Assembly (NCBI RefSeq): GCF_000164865.1
Contig: NC_014618.1
Coordinates: 620,001-684,000 of the forward strand
DNA: 64,000 nt
Reading direction: 5' to 3'
DNA from: [Enterobacter] lignolyticus SCF1
GTDB taxonomy: Bacteria; Pseudomonadota; Gammaproteobacteria; Enterobacterales; Enterobacteriaceae
Below are positions 44,225-54,247 of this stretch, one piece after another (the stretch's first letter is position 1; each line of letters starts with the position of its first letter). The notes below the pieces were generated by a model. That model did no database searches. It saw nothing but the letters and a program-made list of their open reading frames with translations, and had not been told where the DNA came from. A program made the position numbers and the translations under genes.

Positions 44225-44250
44225 GACCCTCTCCGGTGAAGGAGAGGGTC
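44225..44250 (-). terminator. Intrinsic terminator between chaperone 2 and patA
   Basis: GACCCTCTCC (44225-44234) pairs with GGAGAGGGTC (44241-44250), followed on the reverse strand by TGTTTT. It ends the patA transcript and perhaps the fimbrial operon as well. Confidence 0.75.
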
Positions 44251-44263
44251 AGGTGAAGGCGTC

Positions 44264-45643
<1,380 letters not shown>

Positions 45644-45687
45644 AGTATGCTCCTGGGCATCGCGTATCACATGATACTGGTTTAAGT

Positions 45688-45705
45688 ATTGCAGGGATTA
45701 CGCCA
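45688..45705 (-). promoter_or_regulatory. Sigma-54 promoter of patA
   Basis: Reverse-strand TGGCGTAATCCCTGCAAT has GG and GC at the fixed -24/-12 spacing (10 bp between them; consensus TGGCAC-N5-TTGCA). The GG pair is at 45703-45704 and the GC pair at 45691-45692. The predicted start lies about 35 bp before the patA start. E. coli patA is nitrogen-controlled via sigma-54. Confidence 0.75.
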
Positions 45706-45841
45706 GTCCGGAGCGAAGCGAGAAAATCGGGATAAACGCCAGGTAGATATTATATGTAACAATATTTAATCATTTCGTTAACATTGTTGCAGGTTTTACT
45801 CCTGCCGCCTCAGCATAAACGCGGCGATTGGGCGAAAGAGA

Positions 45842-45858
45842 TGCATCATCGTGGTGCA
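45842..45858. promoter_or_regulatory. NtrC enhancer site for patA
   Basis: TGCATCATCGTGGTGCA matches the 17-bp NtrC consensus (TGCACC-N5-GGTGCA) with one change in the left arm. It is about 150 bp upstream of the sigma-54 promoter, a normal enhancer distance. The rest of the patA-aer gap holds the aer promoter. Confidence 0.7.
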
Positions 45859-45936
45859 ATGGCCGCACCTGCGGAGGGAAAGCGCACAAATTATAAGGTT
45901 TAAACGCAAATTGCGATCTACATCAAATTTAACAAC

Positions 45937-45963
45937 TAAAGATAAACTGTTTATCGCCGAAAT
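45937..45963 (+). promoter_or_regulatory. Sigma-28 (FliA) promoter of aer
   Basis: TAAA (45937-45940), 15 bp, then GCCGAAAT (45956-45963) fits the flagellar sigma-28 consensus (TAAA-N15-GCCGATAA). It lies 50 bp before the aer start, and E. coli aer is a flagellar class III gene. Confidence 0.78.
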
Positions 45964-46013
45964 AACAATAAGCCAAAGAATAAGTAACTTAACAACCTGC
46001 ATAGGACGCACGT

Positions 46014-47534
46014 ATGTCTTCCCATCCCTACGTCACTCAGTGTGATTATGCGCTCGATGATGACACCACTCTCATGTCCACCACCGATCTGAATAGTTAC
46101 ATCACCCACGCCAACGACACCTTTGTGCAGATAAGCGGCTACCGGCTCGACGAGCTGACCGGGCAGCCGCACAATCTGGTGCGCCACCCGGATATGCCGA
46201 AAGCGGCATTTGCCGACATGTGGTACACGCTGCAAAAGGGCGAGCCGTGGAGCGGCATCGTCAAAAACCGCCGAAAGAACGGCGACCACTACTGGGTGCG
46301 CGCCAACGCGGTGCCGATGGTGCGCGACGGCAAAATCAGCGGCTATATGTCGATTCGCACCAAAGCGCAGCCGCAGGAAATTGCCGCCGTTGAGCCGCTC
46401 TATAAGGCGCTGAATGACGGCCGCTGCAATAAGCGGGTGCATAAAGGGCTGGTGGTCAGCAAGCGCTTCTGGGGAAAACTGCCGGCAATGCCGCTGCGCT
46501 GGCGGACGCGCTGCGTGATGGCCGCGCTGTACGCGCTGCTGGCGGCGTCGCTGCTGGCGACTGGGGCGCACTGGCTGTCGCTGCTGGTCAGCGCGCTGAT
46601 GCTGGCGGTGGGAACGCTGATTTTTGAATGGCAGATTGTGCGTCCGGTCGAGAACGTGGCGCGCCAGGCGCTGAGCGTCGCGACCGGCGAGCGCAACAGC
46701 GTTGAGCACCTCAACCGCAGCGATGAGCTGGGGCTGACCCTGCGCGCCGTCGGGCAGCTCGGGCTGATGTGCCGCTGGCTGATTCACGACGTATCGGGGC
46801 AGGTGGCCAGCGTCCGCCAGGGCAGCGATACCCTGGCGAAAGGCAATGACGACCTGAATGAGCGCACGCGCCAGACGGTGGTCAACGTTCAGCAGACGGT
46901 CGCGACCATGAGCCAGATGGCGACCTCGGTGCAGAACAATTCGGCAACCGCCGCCGCTGCCGATAAGCTCTCTATTGCTGCAAGCGACGCCGCGACCCAC
47001 GGCGGGCAGGCGATGCAGACGGTGGTGAAAACCATGGACGACATCGCCGACAGCACCCAGCGCATCGGTTCGATCACCGCCCTGATTAACGACATCGCGT
47101 TTCAGACCAATATTCTGGCGCTGAACGCGGCGGTGGAGGCGGCGCGTGCCGGCGAGCAGGGCAAAGGGTTTGCGGTGGTGGCCGGTGAGGTGCGCCATCT
47201 CGCCAGCCGCAGCGCTAACGCCGCCAACGACATCCGCAAGCTGATTGACGCCAGCGCCAGCAAGGTGCAGTCCGGCGCCGATCAGGTGCATGAGGCGGGT
47301 AAAACCATGGACGATATCGTCGAGCAGGTTCGCAACGTGACGCAGCTTATCGCGCAGATCAGCCACTCCACGTCGGAGCAGGCCGCCGGGCTGTCGGATC
47401 TGACCCGGGCGGTGGCGGAGCTGGACGCGATTACGCAGAAGAACGCCGGTCTGGTGGAGGAGAGCGCGCAGGTCTCCGCCATGGTGAAATACCGCGCCGG
47501 GCGGCTGCAGGACGCGGTAACCGTGCTGCATTAA
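46014..47534 (+). CDS. aer: Aer, aerotaxis/redox receptor
   Basis: A 506-residue methyl-accepting chemotaxis-type receptor of the same length as E. coli Aer. An N-terminal PAS domain (about 10-115) binds FAD and reads electron-transport redox state. A hydrophobic membrane anchor follows near 163-202, then a HAMP region and the signalling hairpin with the invariant IAFQTNILALNAAVEAARAGEQGKGFAVVA. No periplasmic sensor domain is present, as expected. AGGA precedes the ATG. Its last 4 nt overlap the end of convergent yqjI. Confidence 0.96.
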   Translation: MSSHPYVTQCDYALDDDTTLMSTTDLNSYITHANDTFVQISGYRLDELTGQPHNLVRHPDMPKAAFADMWYTLQKGEPWSGIVKNRRKNGDHYWVRANAVPMVRDGKISGYMSIRTKAQPQEIAAVEPLYKALNDGRCNKRVHKGLVVSKRFWGKLPAMPLRWRTRCVMAALYALLAASLLATGAHWLSLLVSALMLAVGTLIFEWQIVRPVENVARQALSVATGERNSVEHLNRSDELGLTLRAVGQLGLMCRWLIHDVSGQVASVRQGSDTLAKGNDDLNERTRQTVVNVQQTVATMSQMATSVQNNSATAAAADKLSIAASDAATHGGQAMQTVVKTMDDIADSTQRIGSITALINDIAFQTNILALNAAVEAARAGEQGKGFAVVAGEVRHLASRSANAANDIRKLIDASASKVQSGADQVHEAGKTMDDIVEQVRNVTQLIAQISHSTSEQAAGLSDLTRAVAELDAITQKNAGLVEESAQVSAMVKYRAGRLQDAVTVLH

Positions 47535-48121
47535 TCCAGTTGAGAGATATCCAGCGCCGCGCGGTCGATAATGCCGATTATCTGTTTGAGCTGCGCGTCG
47601 CTGAGCTCCTGCTGGTTAACCTTAAGATCCAGCACGGCCTTAAAGTTGTCCAGCGCGCGCTTCATCTGCGGATTTTTACGCAGCGCGTGGCCGACCATCC
47701 GCGCTTTCAGCCGCTCCTGAATATGCTTCAGATGCTCGTGGTGCGCCTCCAGCCACAGGCTGCCGTCATCGGTAATCGCAATTTTTTTACGTCCGCCGTC
47801 TTCCACATCAATAGTGATAAGCCCTTGATCCTGCAACAGCTCAAGGGTCGGGTAAATCACCCCCGGACTTGGGCTGTAGTTGCCCTGGGTGAGGTTCTCA
47901 ATCTCTTTGATGAGCTCGTAGCCGTGGCTGGCGTTGCGGGTCAGGATATCCAGGATAACCAGCCGCAGCTCGCCGTGGCCGAAGAAGCGCTGGCGCCGTC
48001 CGCCGCCGTGCCCAGGCTCGCCGAACCCGTGTCCGCGCTCGCCAAATCCACGCCCGCCGCACGCCGGTTCATCACACCCGCGAGAATCATGTCCGAAGCC
48101 AAAACCGTGACGATGTCGCAT
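47531..48121 (-). CDS. yqjI: YqjI, nickel-sensing PadR-type repressor
   Basis: A 196-residue PadR-family winged-helix repressor that controls itself and yqjH and responds to nickel. The N-terminal 45 residues are rich in His and Gly with Cys16 and Cys21, a metal-binding tail as in E. coli YqjI. The winged helix follows (about 48-125: LDILTRNASHGYELIKEIE, PGVIYPTLELLQDQGLI), then a dimerising helix. It is divergent from yqjH. Confidence 0.94.
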   Translation of the reverse strand: MRHRHGFGFGHDSRGCDEPACGGRGFGERGHGFGEPGHGGGRRQRFFGHGELRLVILDILTRNASHGYELIKEIENLTQGNYSPSPGVIYPTLELLQDQGLITIDVEDGGRKKIAITDDGSLWLEAHHEHLKHIQERLKARMVGHALRKNPQMKRALDNFKAVLDLKVNQQELSDAQLKQIIGIIDRAALDISQLD

Positions 48122-48140
48122 CGTATTGCTCCTGTGTAAT

Positions 48141-48166
48141 TTGATATATCTAATTTATATCTAAAT
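48141..48166. promoter_or_regulatory. YqjI-type operator next to yqjI
   Basis: TTGATATATCTAA and the adjacent TATATCTAAATTTT lie in AT-rich DNA beginning 20 bp upstream of yqjI. The same word in the opposite orientation (TTTAGATATATC) recurs near yqjH at 48312-48324. The paired sites fit the known autoregulation and yqjH control by YqjI. Confidence 0.65.
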
Positions 48167-48287
48167 TTTAAGATTTGCCAATAATGAGCTGCGACTATTT
48201 TTTAATTATTTGATTATATTGGTTTTATAGTGTTGCGTTAACCATTGTGGCGGTTATATCAAAAATTCGCTTGCTTTCCACTTAATT

Positions 48288-48306
48288 AGCAATCATTATC
48301 ATTTGC
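48288..48306. promoter_or_regulatory. Fur-like box upstream of yqjH
   Basis: GCAATCATTATCATTTGCG resembles the 19-bp Fur consensus, with ATCATTATCAT as its core. It lies between the two YqjI-type sites, 45 bp before yqjH. E. coli yqjH is repressed by both Fur and YqjI. Confidence 0.65.
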
Positions 48307-48311
48307 GTCAA

Positions 48312-48326
48312 ATTTAGATATATCTT
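48312..48326. promoter_or_regulatory. YqjI-type operator next to yqjH
   Basis: TTTAGATATATCTTT is the inverted counterpart of the site beside yqjI and lies about 25 bp before the yqjH start, overlapping the likely promoter. Confidence 0.65.
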
Positions 48327-48350
48327 TTTCTCTGCTTATGAGGGCGAACG

Positions 48351-49124
48351 ATGACCGATTTAACCCAGGCGACCCGCTATCCACGGCGCGTGCGCAATGC
48401 GCTGCGTTTTCGCACGCTGACCGTCAGGCGCGTTGAGCGCATTAGCGCCTGTTTTCAGCGCGTGGCGCTGGGCGGCGACGCGCTGGAGGGGTTTTCCTCC
48501 TGCGGATTTGACGACCACACGAAGCTCTTTTTCCCGCCGCCGGGCCACGATTTTACGCCGCCCACGGTGACCGACGACGGTATCGAATGGGGAGAGGGCG
48601 TGCGTCCGCCGTCCCGCGACTACACGCCGCTGTATGACGCCGCCCGCCATGAGCTGGTATACGACTTTTTTATTCATGACGGCGGCGTGGCGAGCCAGTG
48701 GGCGCTGGCGGCAAACGTGGGCGATAGCCTGACCGTCGGCGGTCCGCGCGGTTCGCTGGTGGTGCCGGAAGACTATGCCTGGCAGCTGTACGTCTGCGAT
48801 GAGTCCGGTATGCCTGCGCTGCGCCGTCGTCTGGAGGCGCTGCGCGCGCTGCCGACGCCGCCGCAGGTCAAGGCTATCGTGACCGTTGGCGATGCCGCCT
48901 GGCAGGATTACCTCGCCGACTGCGGGTTCGCCATTGACTGGGTCGTAGGGCACAGCGCGTCGGCGGTGGCCGCGCGGCTGGCGGCGCTCAGTGTGCCGCA
49001 GCAGGATTATTTTCTCTGGATAACCGGTGAGGGCGAGGCGGTGAAATCGCTGGTTACGCGCTATGAAGCGCAGGGCGTTGACCCGCAGCTGCTGCGCTAC
49101 CAGGCGTACTGGCATCGCAAATAG
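48351..49124 (+). CDS. yqjH: YqjH, NADPH-dependent ferric-chelate reductase
   Basis: A 257-residue flavin reductase of the siderophore-interacting protein (SIP/ViuB) family that reduces ferric iron from siderophores in the cytosol. An FAD-binding barrel (about 20-125, with SRDYTPLYDAARHELVYDFFIH) precedes an NADPH domain. The fold and length (254 in E. coli) agree. GAGGG precedes the ATG. Iron (Fur) and nickel (YqjI) control is expected from the gap upstream. Confidence 0.95.
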   Translation: MTDLTQATRYPRRVRNALRFRTLTVRRVERISACFQRVALGGDALEGFSSCGFDDHTKLFFPPPGHDFTPPTVTDDGIEWGEGVRPPSRDYTPLYDAARHELVYDFFIHDGGVASQWALAANVGDSLTVGGPRGSLVVPEDYAWQLYVCDESGMPALRRRLEALRALPTPPQVKAIVTVGDAAWQDYLADCGFAIDWVVGHSASAVAARLAALSVPQQDYFLWITGEGEAVKSLVTRYEAQGVDPQLLRYQAYWHRK

Positions 49125-49135
49125 CCCGCGCGGGG

Positions 49136-50113
49136 TTACGCCACTTCATCAAACCCGGATTCGATAATCTGTTTTTGCAGAGTGGCGATGGTGTTGGCGA
49201 GCGCTTTTTCCTGCTGGCGGAAATAGGCCTCCGGGTCGGACAGCGAGGAAATCAGCAGCCAGGCTCTCTCCCGCTCCAGGGCGCGCAGCTCCTGCAGCAG
49301 ACCGGCGATTTGCTGCTTAATGGCGGTCATTTTCCGCTGCAGCAGCGTCAGGTCGTTGATAGCGTCGTGCGAGGTCAGCGGCTGCTGGCCGCGCATCAGG
49401 CGGGCCAGCAGGCTGCGAATGGTGGTGAGGTCGCCGCGCTGGCGCGCCTGGTTAAGCTGTACCATCATGTCGTTGGCCTGCGCTTTTAGCGCAGCGTCGA
49501 CCAGGTCCGGATGGCAGAGCTTGCTGGCCTGTCGCCACAGCCGTTTCAGCTCCTGGCGGTCGGCCTGCGGCATGTTTTCCTGCAAATCGCGGCGCTGCTG
49601 CGCTTTTTGCTGCTGTTCGCGCCAGGTTTCATACTGCTCGCCCGCTTCGTCGCGGGCCGGGTCGACGGCGGGCTCGTCGCGACCTGTGCGCAGCTCCGCC
49701 TCCTGCCGGCGCAGCGTGGCTTCGGCCAGCGCTTTGCGCAGCCGCAGCACGTCGGTCATCAGCGGCCCGAGGCGCGACATATACAGGTCGTTAAATTCGT
49801 CCAGCCGGGCGATGCGCGCGTTGCGGGTGTCGAGCAGAGCGCACAGCTGCTGTTCCAGCGTTTTCAGCTCCAGCTTGCTGGCCGCGATGCGCGGGTCCTG
49901 CCAGTGAACCATAGCGCGCTGGTGCTGCAGCCAGGCGATAATATCGGCCATCGCCTCGCCGTAGCGCTGCTCTTCCAGCGCCAGCACGATAGCGAGCAGC
50001 GCGCCGTCCCGGGCGTCGTTTTTCAGGTGCGGCAGCTGGCTGGCGATGATGTCGGCATCTTCCAGTTCAATGGCGTTTTTGATGATTTCCAGTCGTTTGA
50101 TGGGATTGCTCAT
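49136..50113 (-). CDS. J-domain-like protein with coiled coils
   Basis: A 325-residue soluble protein I cannot match to a named gene. A J-domain-like core (about residues 190-228) contains LKRLWRQASKLCHPDL, with the HPD tripeptide that contacts Hsp70, then a helix NDMMVQLNQARQRGDL. Long charged, Gln/Arg-rich coiled-coil segments lie on both sides (about 85-180 and 240-325). No signal peptide or zinc motif. It is convergent with yqjH, absent from this position in E. coli, and has only a weak ribosome site. It may recruit DnaK to an unknown client. Confidence 0.72.
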   Translation of the reverse strand: MSNPIKRLEIIKNAIELEDADIIASQLPHLKNDARDGALLAIVLALEEQRYGEAMADIIAWLQHQRAMVHWQDPRIAASKLELKTLEQQLCALLDTRNARIARLDEFNDLYMSRLGPLMTDVLRLRKALAEATLRRQEAELRTGRDEPAVDPARDEAGEQYETWREQQQKAQQRRDLQENMPQADRQELKRLWRQASKLCHPDLVDAALKAQANDMMVQLNQARQRGDLTTIRSLLARLMRGQQPLTSHDAINDLTLLQRKMTAIKQQIAGLLQELRALERERAWLLISSLSDPEAYFRQQEKALANTIATLQKQIIESGFDEVA

Positions 50114-50310
50114 GGGACGCCCGCTCAGACTCCATACCCTGCGATGGGTGGCAGATTACCATTCACGCCCCCGTGCTGCCAGCCGATAATTACATTACAA
50201 ACCGCATTATTTCAATGCCTTAATCATTCAGCAGGAAATAAATCTTTAACGGAAATCCGCGTCCGAAAATGAGGGTTAAGCGCCGGTTTTCGCGCTTAAC
50301 CCAGGCGGGA

Positions 50311-51459
50311 TTACGCCAGCTCAAACGCCTGCAGCAGGTCGGCCTTCAGGTCGTTCACATCCTCAATGCCGACGGACAGACGGATCAGCTGCGGCGTAAT
50401 GCCGTTGGCGAGCCGCTGCGCCAGCGGGATAGAGGCGTGGGTCATGCTGAACGGCTGGCTGACCAGGCTCTCCACGCCGCCGAGGCTTTCCGCCAGCGTA
50501 AAGAGCTTCAGGCGCCTGATAACCTGCGCGGCATAGCGCTCATCCCCGTTGACGATAATTGAGATCATCCCGCCCGGCAGCGCCATTTGCCGACGGGCCA
50601 GCGCATACTGCGGATGCGATTCCAGCCACGGAAACAGCACGCGCTCCACCTGCGGCTGCTGGGTAAGCCACTGCGCGAGCGCCAGGGCATTGCTGCTGTG
50701 GCGCTCGACGCGCAGGCTCAGGGTGCGAATGCCGCGCAGCGTCAGGAAGCTGCTGAACGGGTCGAGTACGCCGCCGACGGCGTTTTGCAGATAGCCGAGC
50801 TGCTGCGCCAGCGCGTCGTTGTCGCCCACGACCGCAAGGCCGGCAACCACATCCGAATGGCCGTTCAGGTATTTGGTGGCCGAATGCACCACGATATCAA
50901 ACCCCTGGGTTAACGGCCGCTGGATAACCGGCGAGGCGAAGGTGTTGTCGACAACGCTAATCAGCGCGTGGCGGCGGGCGATAGCGGCGATGGCCGCCAG
51001 GTCCGCCAGCTTCAGCAGCGGGTTGGTCGGCGTTTCCACCCAGATCATCTTCGTCTGCGGGCGGATAGCGGCCTCCAGCCCGGCGAGATCGTCCGGCTTC
51101 ACCCAGCTGACCTGCAGCCCGGCGCTGCGGCCGCGCACGTTTTCGATGAGCCGCCACGTGCCGCCGTAGACGTCGTCGACGGCGATGATGTGGCTGTCTT
51201 TATCCAGCAGCTCCAGCACCGTTGAGACGGCGGCAAGACCGGAGGCGAACGCGTAGCCGCGCTTACCGCCCTCGAGCTCGGCGATAGCGGTCTCCAGCGC
51301 GTGGCGCGTCGGGTTGCCGCTGCGCGAATACTCATAGCCGGTATGCTGCCCCGGCGCGGGCTGCGCGAAGGTGGAGGTGGCGTAAATCGGCGGCATGACC
51401 GCGCCGTACGCGTCGTTAAAGGTTCCGCTATGCACGCTTTGCGTGGCGAGGTTTTTCAT
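50311..51459 (-). CDS. Cystathionine gamma-lyase (MtcC-like)
   Basis: A 382-residue Cys/Met-metabolism PLP enzyme. The PLP lysine is Lys196 in HSATKYLNGHSDVV, and the conserved YSRSGNPTR, VVDNTFASP and SLGGVESL motifs are present. Placed 10 bp after a cystathionine beta-synthase, it should cleave cystathionine to cysteine, 2-oxobutyrate and ammonia. The pair corresponds to the mtcBC reverse transsulfuration genes described in Klebsiella pneumoniae. A metB-like synthase role is possible by sequence alone but less likely in this context. Confidence 0.86.
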   Translation of the reverse strand: MKNLATQSVHSGTFNDAYGAVMPPIYATSTFAQPAPGQHTGYEYSRSGNPTRHALETAIAELEGGKRGYAFASGLAAVSTVLELLDKDSHIIAVDDVYGGTWRLIENVRGRSAGLQVSWVKPDDLAGLEAAIRPQTKMIWVETPTNPLLKLADLAAIAAIARRHALISVVDNTFASPVIQRPLTQGFDIVVHSATKYLNGHSDVVAGLAVVGDNDALAQQLGYLQNAVGGVLDPFSSFLTLRGIRTLSLRVERHSSNALALAQWLTQQPQVERVLFPWLESHPQYALARRQMALPGGMISIIVNGDERYAAQVIRRLKLFTLAESLGGVESLVSQPFSMTHASIPLAQRLANGITPQLIRLSVGIEDVNDLKADLLQAFELA

Positions 51460-51469
51460 GGTGCTTTCC

Positions 51470-52843
51470 TTATTGCTGTGGGCGGCGGTTGCGCCAGGCG
51501 GTTAAGACATCAGAGCGGGTAATGAGCCCTAAAAACTGGCGATCGTCGACGACGACCGCCACCTGGCCCCGGTCGAAAATGGCGTTCAGAGCCTGTTCCG
51601 GGGCGCGTTTATCCAGCAGTTCGACGCTGCGGGTCATGGCGGCGGTGACCGGCAGCGTGAAGCGTTCGCTGTCGCCCTGCACGTAGCGGACCAGATCCCA
51701 CTCGTCGATGATGCCAACCACCTGACCTTCCTCCAGCACCGGGAGCTGTGAGATATCGTACAGCCGCATGCGGTTGAGCACTGCGGCCAGGGTGTCGTCA
51801 GGAGAGGCGGTGACCGTCGCGCCCTCGTCGTGGCGCAGGGCGATAAAATCGCTCAGGTCGCCGACGGCGGGACGGGAGAGCAGCCCCTGCTGGCGCATCC
51901 AGTCATCGTTGAACATTTTCGACAGGTATTTATTGCCGCTGTCGCAGGCGAAGGTGACCACCCGTTTCGGTGTGGTCTGGGCGCGGCAGTAGCGCAGGGC
52001 CGCCGCCAGCAGGGTGCCGGTCGACGACCCGGCGAGGATCCCTTCAACTTTCAGCAGCTCGCGGGCGGTAGCGAACGCCTCGCCATCGCCGATGCGAAAC
52101 GCGGTGCGCACCTGCTCAATGTGCGCCAGCGGCGGAATAAAGTCCTCGCCGATCCCTTCGACCAGCCAGGCGCCGGGGTTGCCATAGCGTCCGGTTTCCA
52201 CCCGATCGGCAAGAATGGAGCCTGCCGGGTCGGCCAGCACAAACTCCGTGGCCGGCGAGTGCTGGCGAAACCAGGCCTGCAGGCCGCCCAGCGTACCGCC
52301 GGAGCCGACGCCGACCACCACCGCATCAACCTGGCCGCCGAGCTGGTCGAACAGCTCCGGCGCGGTGGTGCTGGCGTGCGCCAGCGGGTTGGCGTCGTTG
52401 TTGAACTGATCGATATACAGCGCGTCAGGGATGCTTTTGCTCAGACGCAGCGCGTAGTCCTGGTAATAGGCCGGGTGGCCTTTGCCGACGTCAGAGCGGG
52501 TCAGCACCACCTGCGCGCCGAGCGCCCGCAGATGGAAAATCTTCTCACGGCTCATTTTGTCCGGCACCACCAGGATAAGCGAATAGCCCTTCTGCGCGGC
52601 AATCAGCGCCAGCCCCAGCCCGGTATTGCCCGCCGTGGCTTCAATTAGCGTGCCGCCGGGCTTGAGGCGGCCGCTTTTCTCCGCCTCGGTAATCATCGAC
52701 AGCGCCACGCGGTCCTTAATGGAGCCGCCGGGATTCTGGTTTTCCAGCTTCAGGAACAGCTCGCAAACGCCGGTATCCAGCTTGTGCAGCTGGATTACCG
52801 GGGTGTGGCCAATCAGGTCCGTTACGGAATGATAGATAGTCAT
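51470..52843 (-). CDS. Cystathionine beta-synthase (MtcB-like)
   Basis: A 457-residue PLP enzyme with Lys43 in NPGGSIKDR, the phosphate cup GVGSGGTLGG and a C-terminal tandem CBS domain (about 340-457), the layout of true cystathionine beta-synthases. It joins homocysteine and serine to cystathionine, the first step of reverse transsulfuration. E. coli lacks it. It is followed by the lyase gene and is divergent from a methionine-type ABC transporter, supporting growth on methionine as sulfur source. Confidence 0.88.
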   Translation of the reverse strand: MTIYHSVTDLIGHTPVIQLHKLDTGVCELFLKLENQNPGGSIKDRVALSMITEAEKSGRLKPGGTLIEATAGNTGLGLALIAAQKGYSLILVVPDKMSREKIFHLRALGAQVVLTRSDVGKGHPAYYQDYALRLSKSIPDALYIDQFNNDANPLAHASTTAPELFDQLGGQVDAVVVGVGSGGTLGGLQAWFRQHSPATEFVLADPAGSILADRVETGRYGNPGAWLVEGIGEDFIPPLAHIEQVRTAFRIGDGEAFATARELLKVEGILAGSSTGTLLAAALRYCRAQTTPKRVVTFACDSGNKYLSKMFNDDWMRQQGLLSRPAVGDLSDFIALRHDEGATVTASPDDTLAAVLNRMRLYDISQLPVLEEGQVVGIIDEWDLVRYVQGDSERFTLPVTAAMTRSVELLDKRAPEQALNAIFDRGQVAVVVDDRQFLGLITRSDVLTAWRNRRPQQ

Positions 52844-53224
52844 CAGATGTCGCTCTGTAGAGAGAAGATGACCCGATGGTAGGGCGGCGAAATTTTTCCG
52901 ATAAAGAATTTTTCACTGCCTTTTAGCGCGAAAAGGAATATGACGTGCTGTTTTAGCGGTCGGGATGGCAAGCCGTACGGCAGTGTGGAAGTGTCGATGT
53001 CTGAATAGAGCAAAAAAGGCGTTTTTTTCGCCATTTTTGCCCTGTTGTATCCGTGCGTATGCCGTTTTCAGCATAAACATTGCCGATATTTTGCTAATGC
53101 GGAGCAAACCCCTGTGCGGGCGCTTTAGCGCTGAGAAGTATAACCATATTCCATTTATTTCTTTGAATTATAAGCCGCACTCCGGCTATCGTCTGGACGT
53201 CCATACTTCTGAATGTCCATAATA
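52844..53224. promoter_or_regulatory. Divergent control region with candidate met boxes
   Basis: This 381-bp gap separates the cystathionine beta-synthase gene from the ABC transporter. At 53187-53218 four abutting 8-mers, TATCGTCT, GGACGTCC, ATACTTCT and GAATGTCC, resemble the tandem AGACGTCT boxes bound by MetJ, the second and third best (6 of 8 each). They lie just before the transporter start. No other ORF of note is present. Confidence 0.5.
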
Positions 53225-54247
53225 ATGATTGTACTCGAGCGTATTAATAAAATTTTTGACCACGGCAAGACGCCCATTACCGCCGTGGACGACGTCAGTC
53301 TGCGCGTCGAAAAGGGGCAAATTTACGGCATTATCGGCTACAGCGGCGCGGGTAAGAGCACCCTGATTCGCCTGCTTAACGGCCTGGAAAAGCCGACGAC
53401 CGGCAGCGTCACGATTAACGGCCAGCAGATCTCCGCCGCCAAAGGCGAGGCGCTGCGTCGGGCGCGGCTGAAGATAAGTATGGTGTTCCAGCACTTTAAC
53501 TTGCTGTGGTCGCGTACGGTCAGCGAAAACATCGCCTTTTCAATGCAAATTGCCGGCGCGCCGAAGGCGCAGATCGCCGCCCGCGTGGCGGAGCTGATTG
53601 CGCTGGTAGGGCTGACCGGGCGCGAGAGGGCGTATCCGTCCCAGCTTTCCGGCGGCCAGAAACAGCGCGTCGGGATTGCCCGCGCGCTGGCCAATAGCCC
53701 GGATGTGCTGCTGTGCGATGAGGCGACCTCGGCGCTGGATCCGCAGACCACCGATCAGATCCTTGAGCTGCTGCTCGACATTAACCGTCGTTTCGGCCTG
53801 ACCATCGTGCTTATCACCCACGAGATGCACGTGGTGCGCAAAATTTGCGACCGCGTGGCGGTGATGGAAAACGGCAAAGTGGTGGAAGAGGGCGAGGTGA
53901 TTCGCGTGTTCACCCACCCGCAGCAGGCGATCACCCGCCAGTTCGTGCGTCAGGTGAGCCAGTACGCGGACGACGAAGATTTTGACCCTGAGCTGACCCG
54001 CGACCTGCAGGGTAGCGTGATTAAGCTGACCTTTACCGGGCACAGCACCCACCGGCCGGTGGTCGGGGAGCTGACCCTGCGCTACGGCCTGCCGTTTAAC
54101 ATTCTGCACGGCAAGATGACCCAGACCGCCAACGGCGCGTTTGGCCAGCTGTGGGTGCACGTCAGCGCCAGCCAGGAGCAGCTCGCCAACATCCTTGCGG
54201 ATCTTCAGCGTAGCGATATCGACGGCGAGGTGATTGCCCATGGCTGA
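53225..54247 (+). CDS. MetN-like ABC transporter ATPase
   Basis: About 340 residues. Walker A GYSGAGKST (residues 38-46), Q-loop VFQHFNLL, signature LSGGQKQR and Walker B VLLCDEATSALD are intact. A C-terminal NIL-type (C2) regulatory domain follows (about 255-340), as in the methionine importer MetN. The start at 53225 (MIVLERINKIF) aligns with MetN; an ATG at 53213 is possible. It overlaps the permease gene by 8 nt. This is a second set beside the usual metNIQ. Confidence 0.88.
   Translation: MIVLERINKIFDHGKTPITAVDDVSLRVEKGQIYGIIGYSGAGKSTLIRLLNGLEKPTTGSVTINGQQISAAKGEALRRARLKISMVFQHFNLLWSRTVSENIAFSMQIAGAPKAQIAARVAELIALVGLTGRERAYPSQLSGGQKQRVGIARALANSPDVLLCDEATSALDPQTTDQILELLLDINRRFGLTIVLITHEMHVVRKICDRVAVMENGKVVEEGEVIRVFTHPQQAITRQFVRQVSQYADDEDFDPELTRDLQGSVIKLTFTGHSTHRPVVGELTLRYGLPFNILHGKMTQTANGAFGQLWVHVSASQEQLANILADLQRSDIDGEVIAHG

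Noticed and set aside
45951..47531. Reverse-strand open frame (526 codons) across aer
   Set aside because: It is antisense to an intact Aer receptor, its composition is biased, and it would remove the aer promoter context.
52985..53010. Second met-box array near the cystathionine beta-synthase start
   Set aside because: GTGTC and ATGTC words are 6 bp apart instead of the 8 bp needed for tandem MetJ sites.
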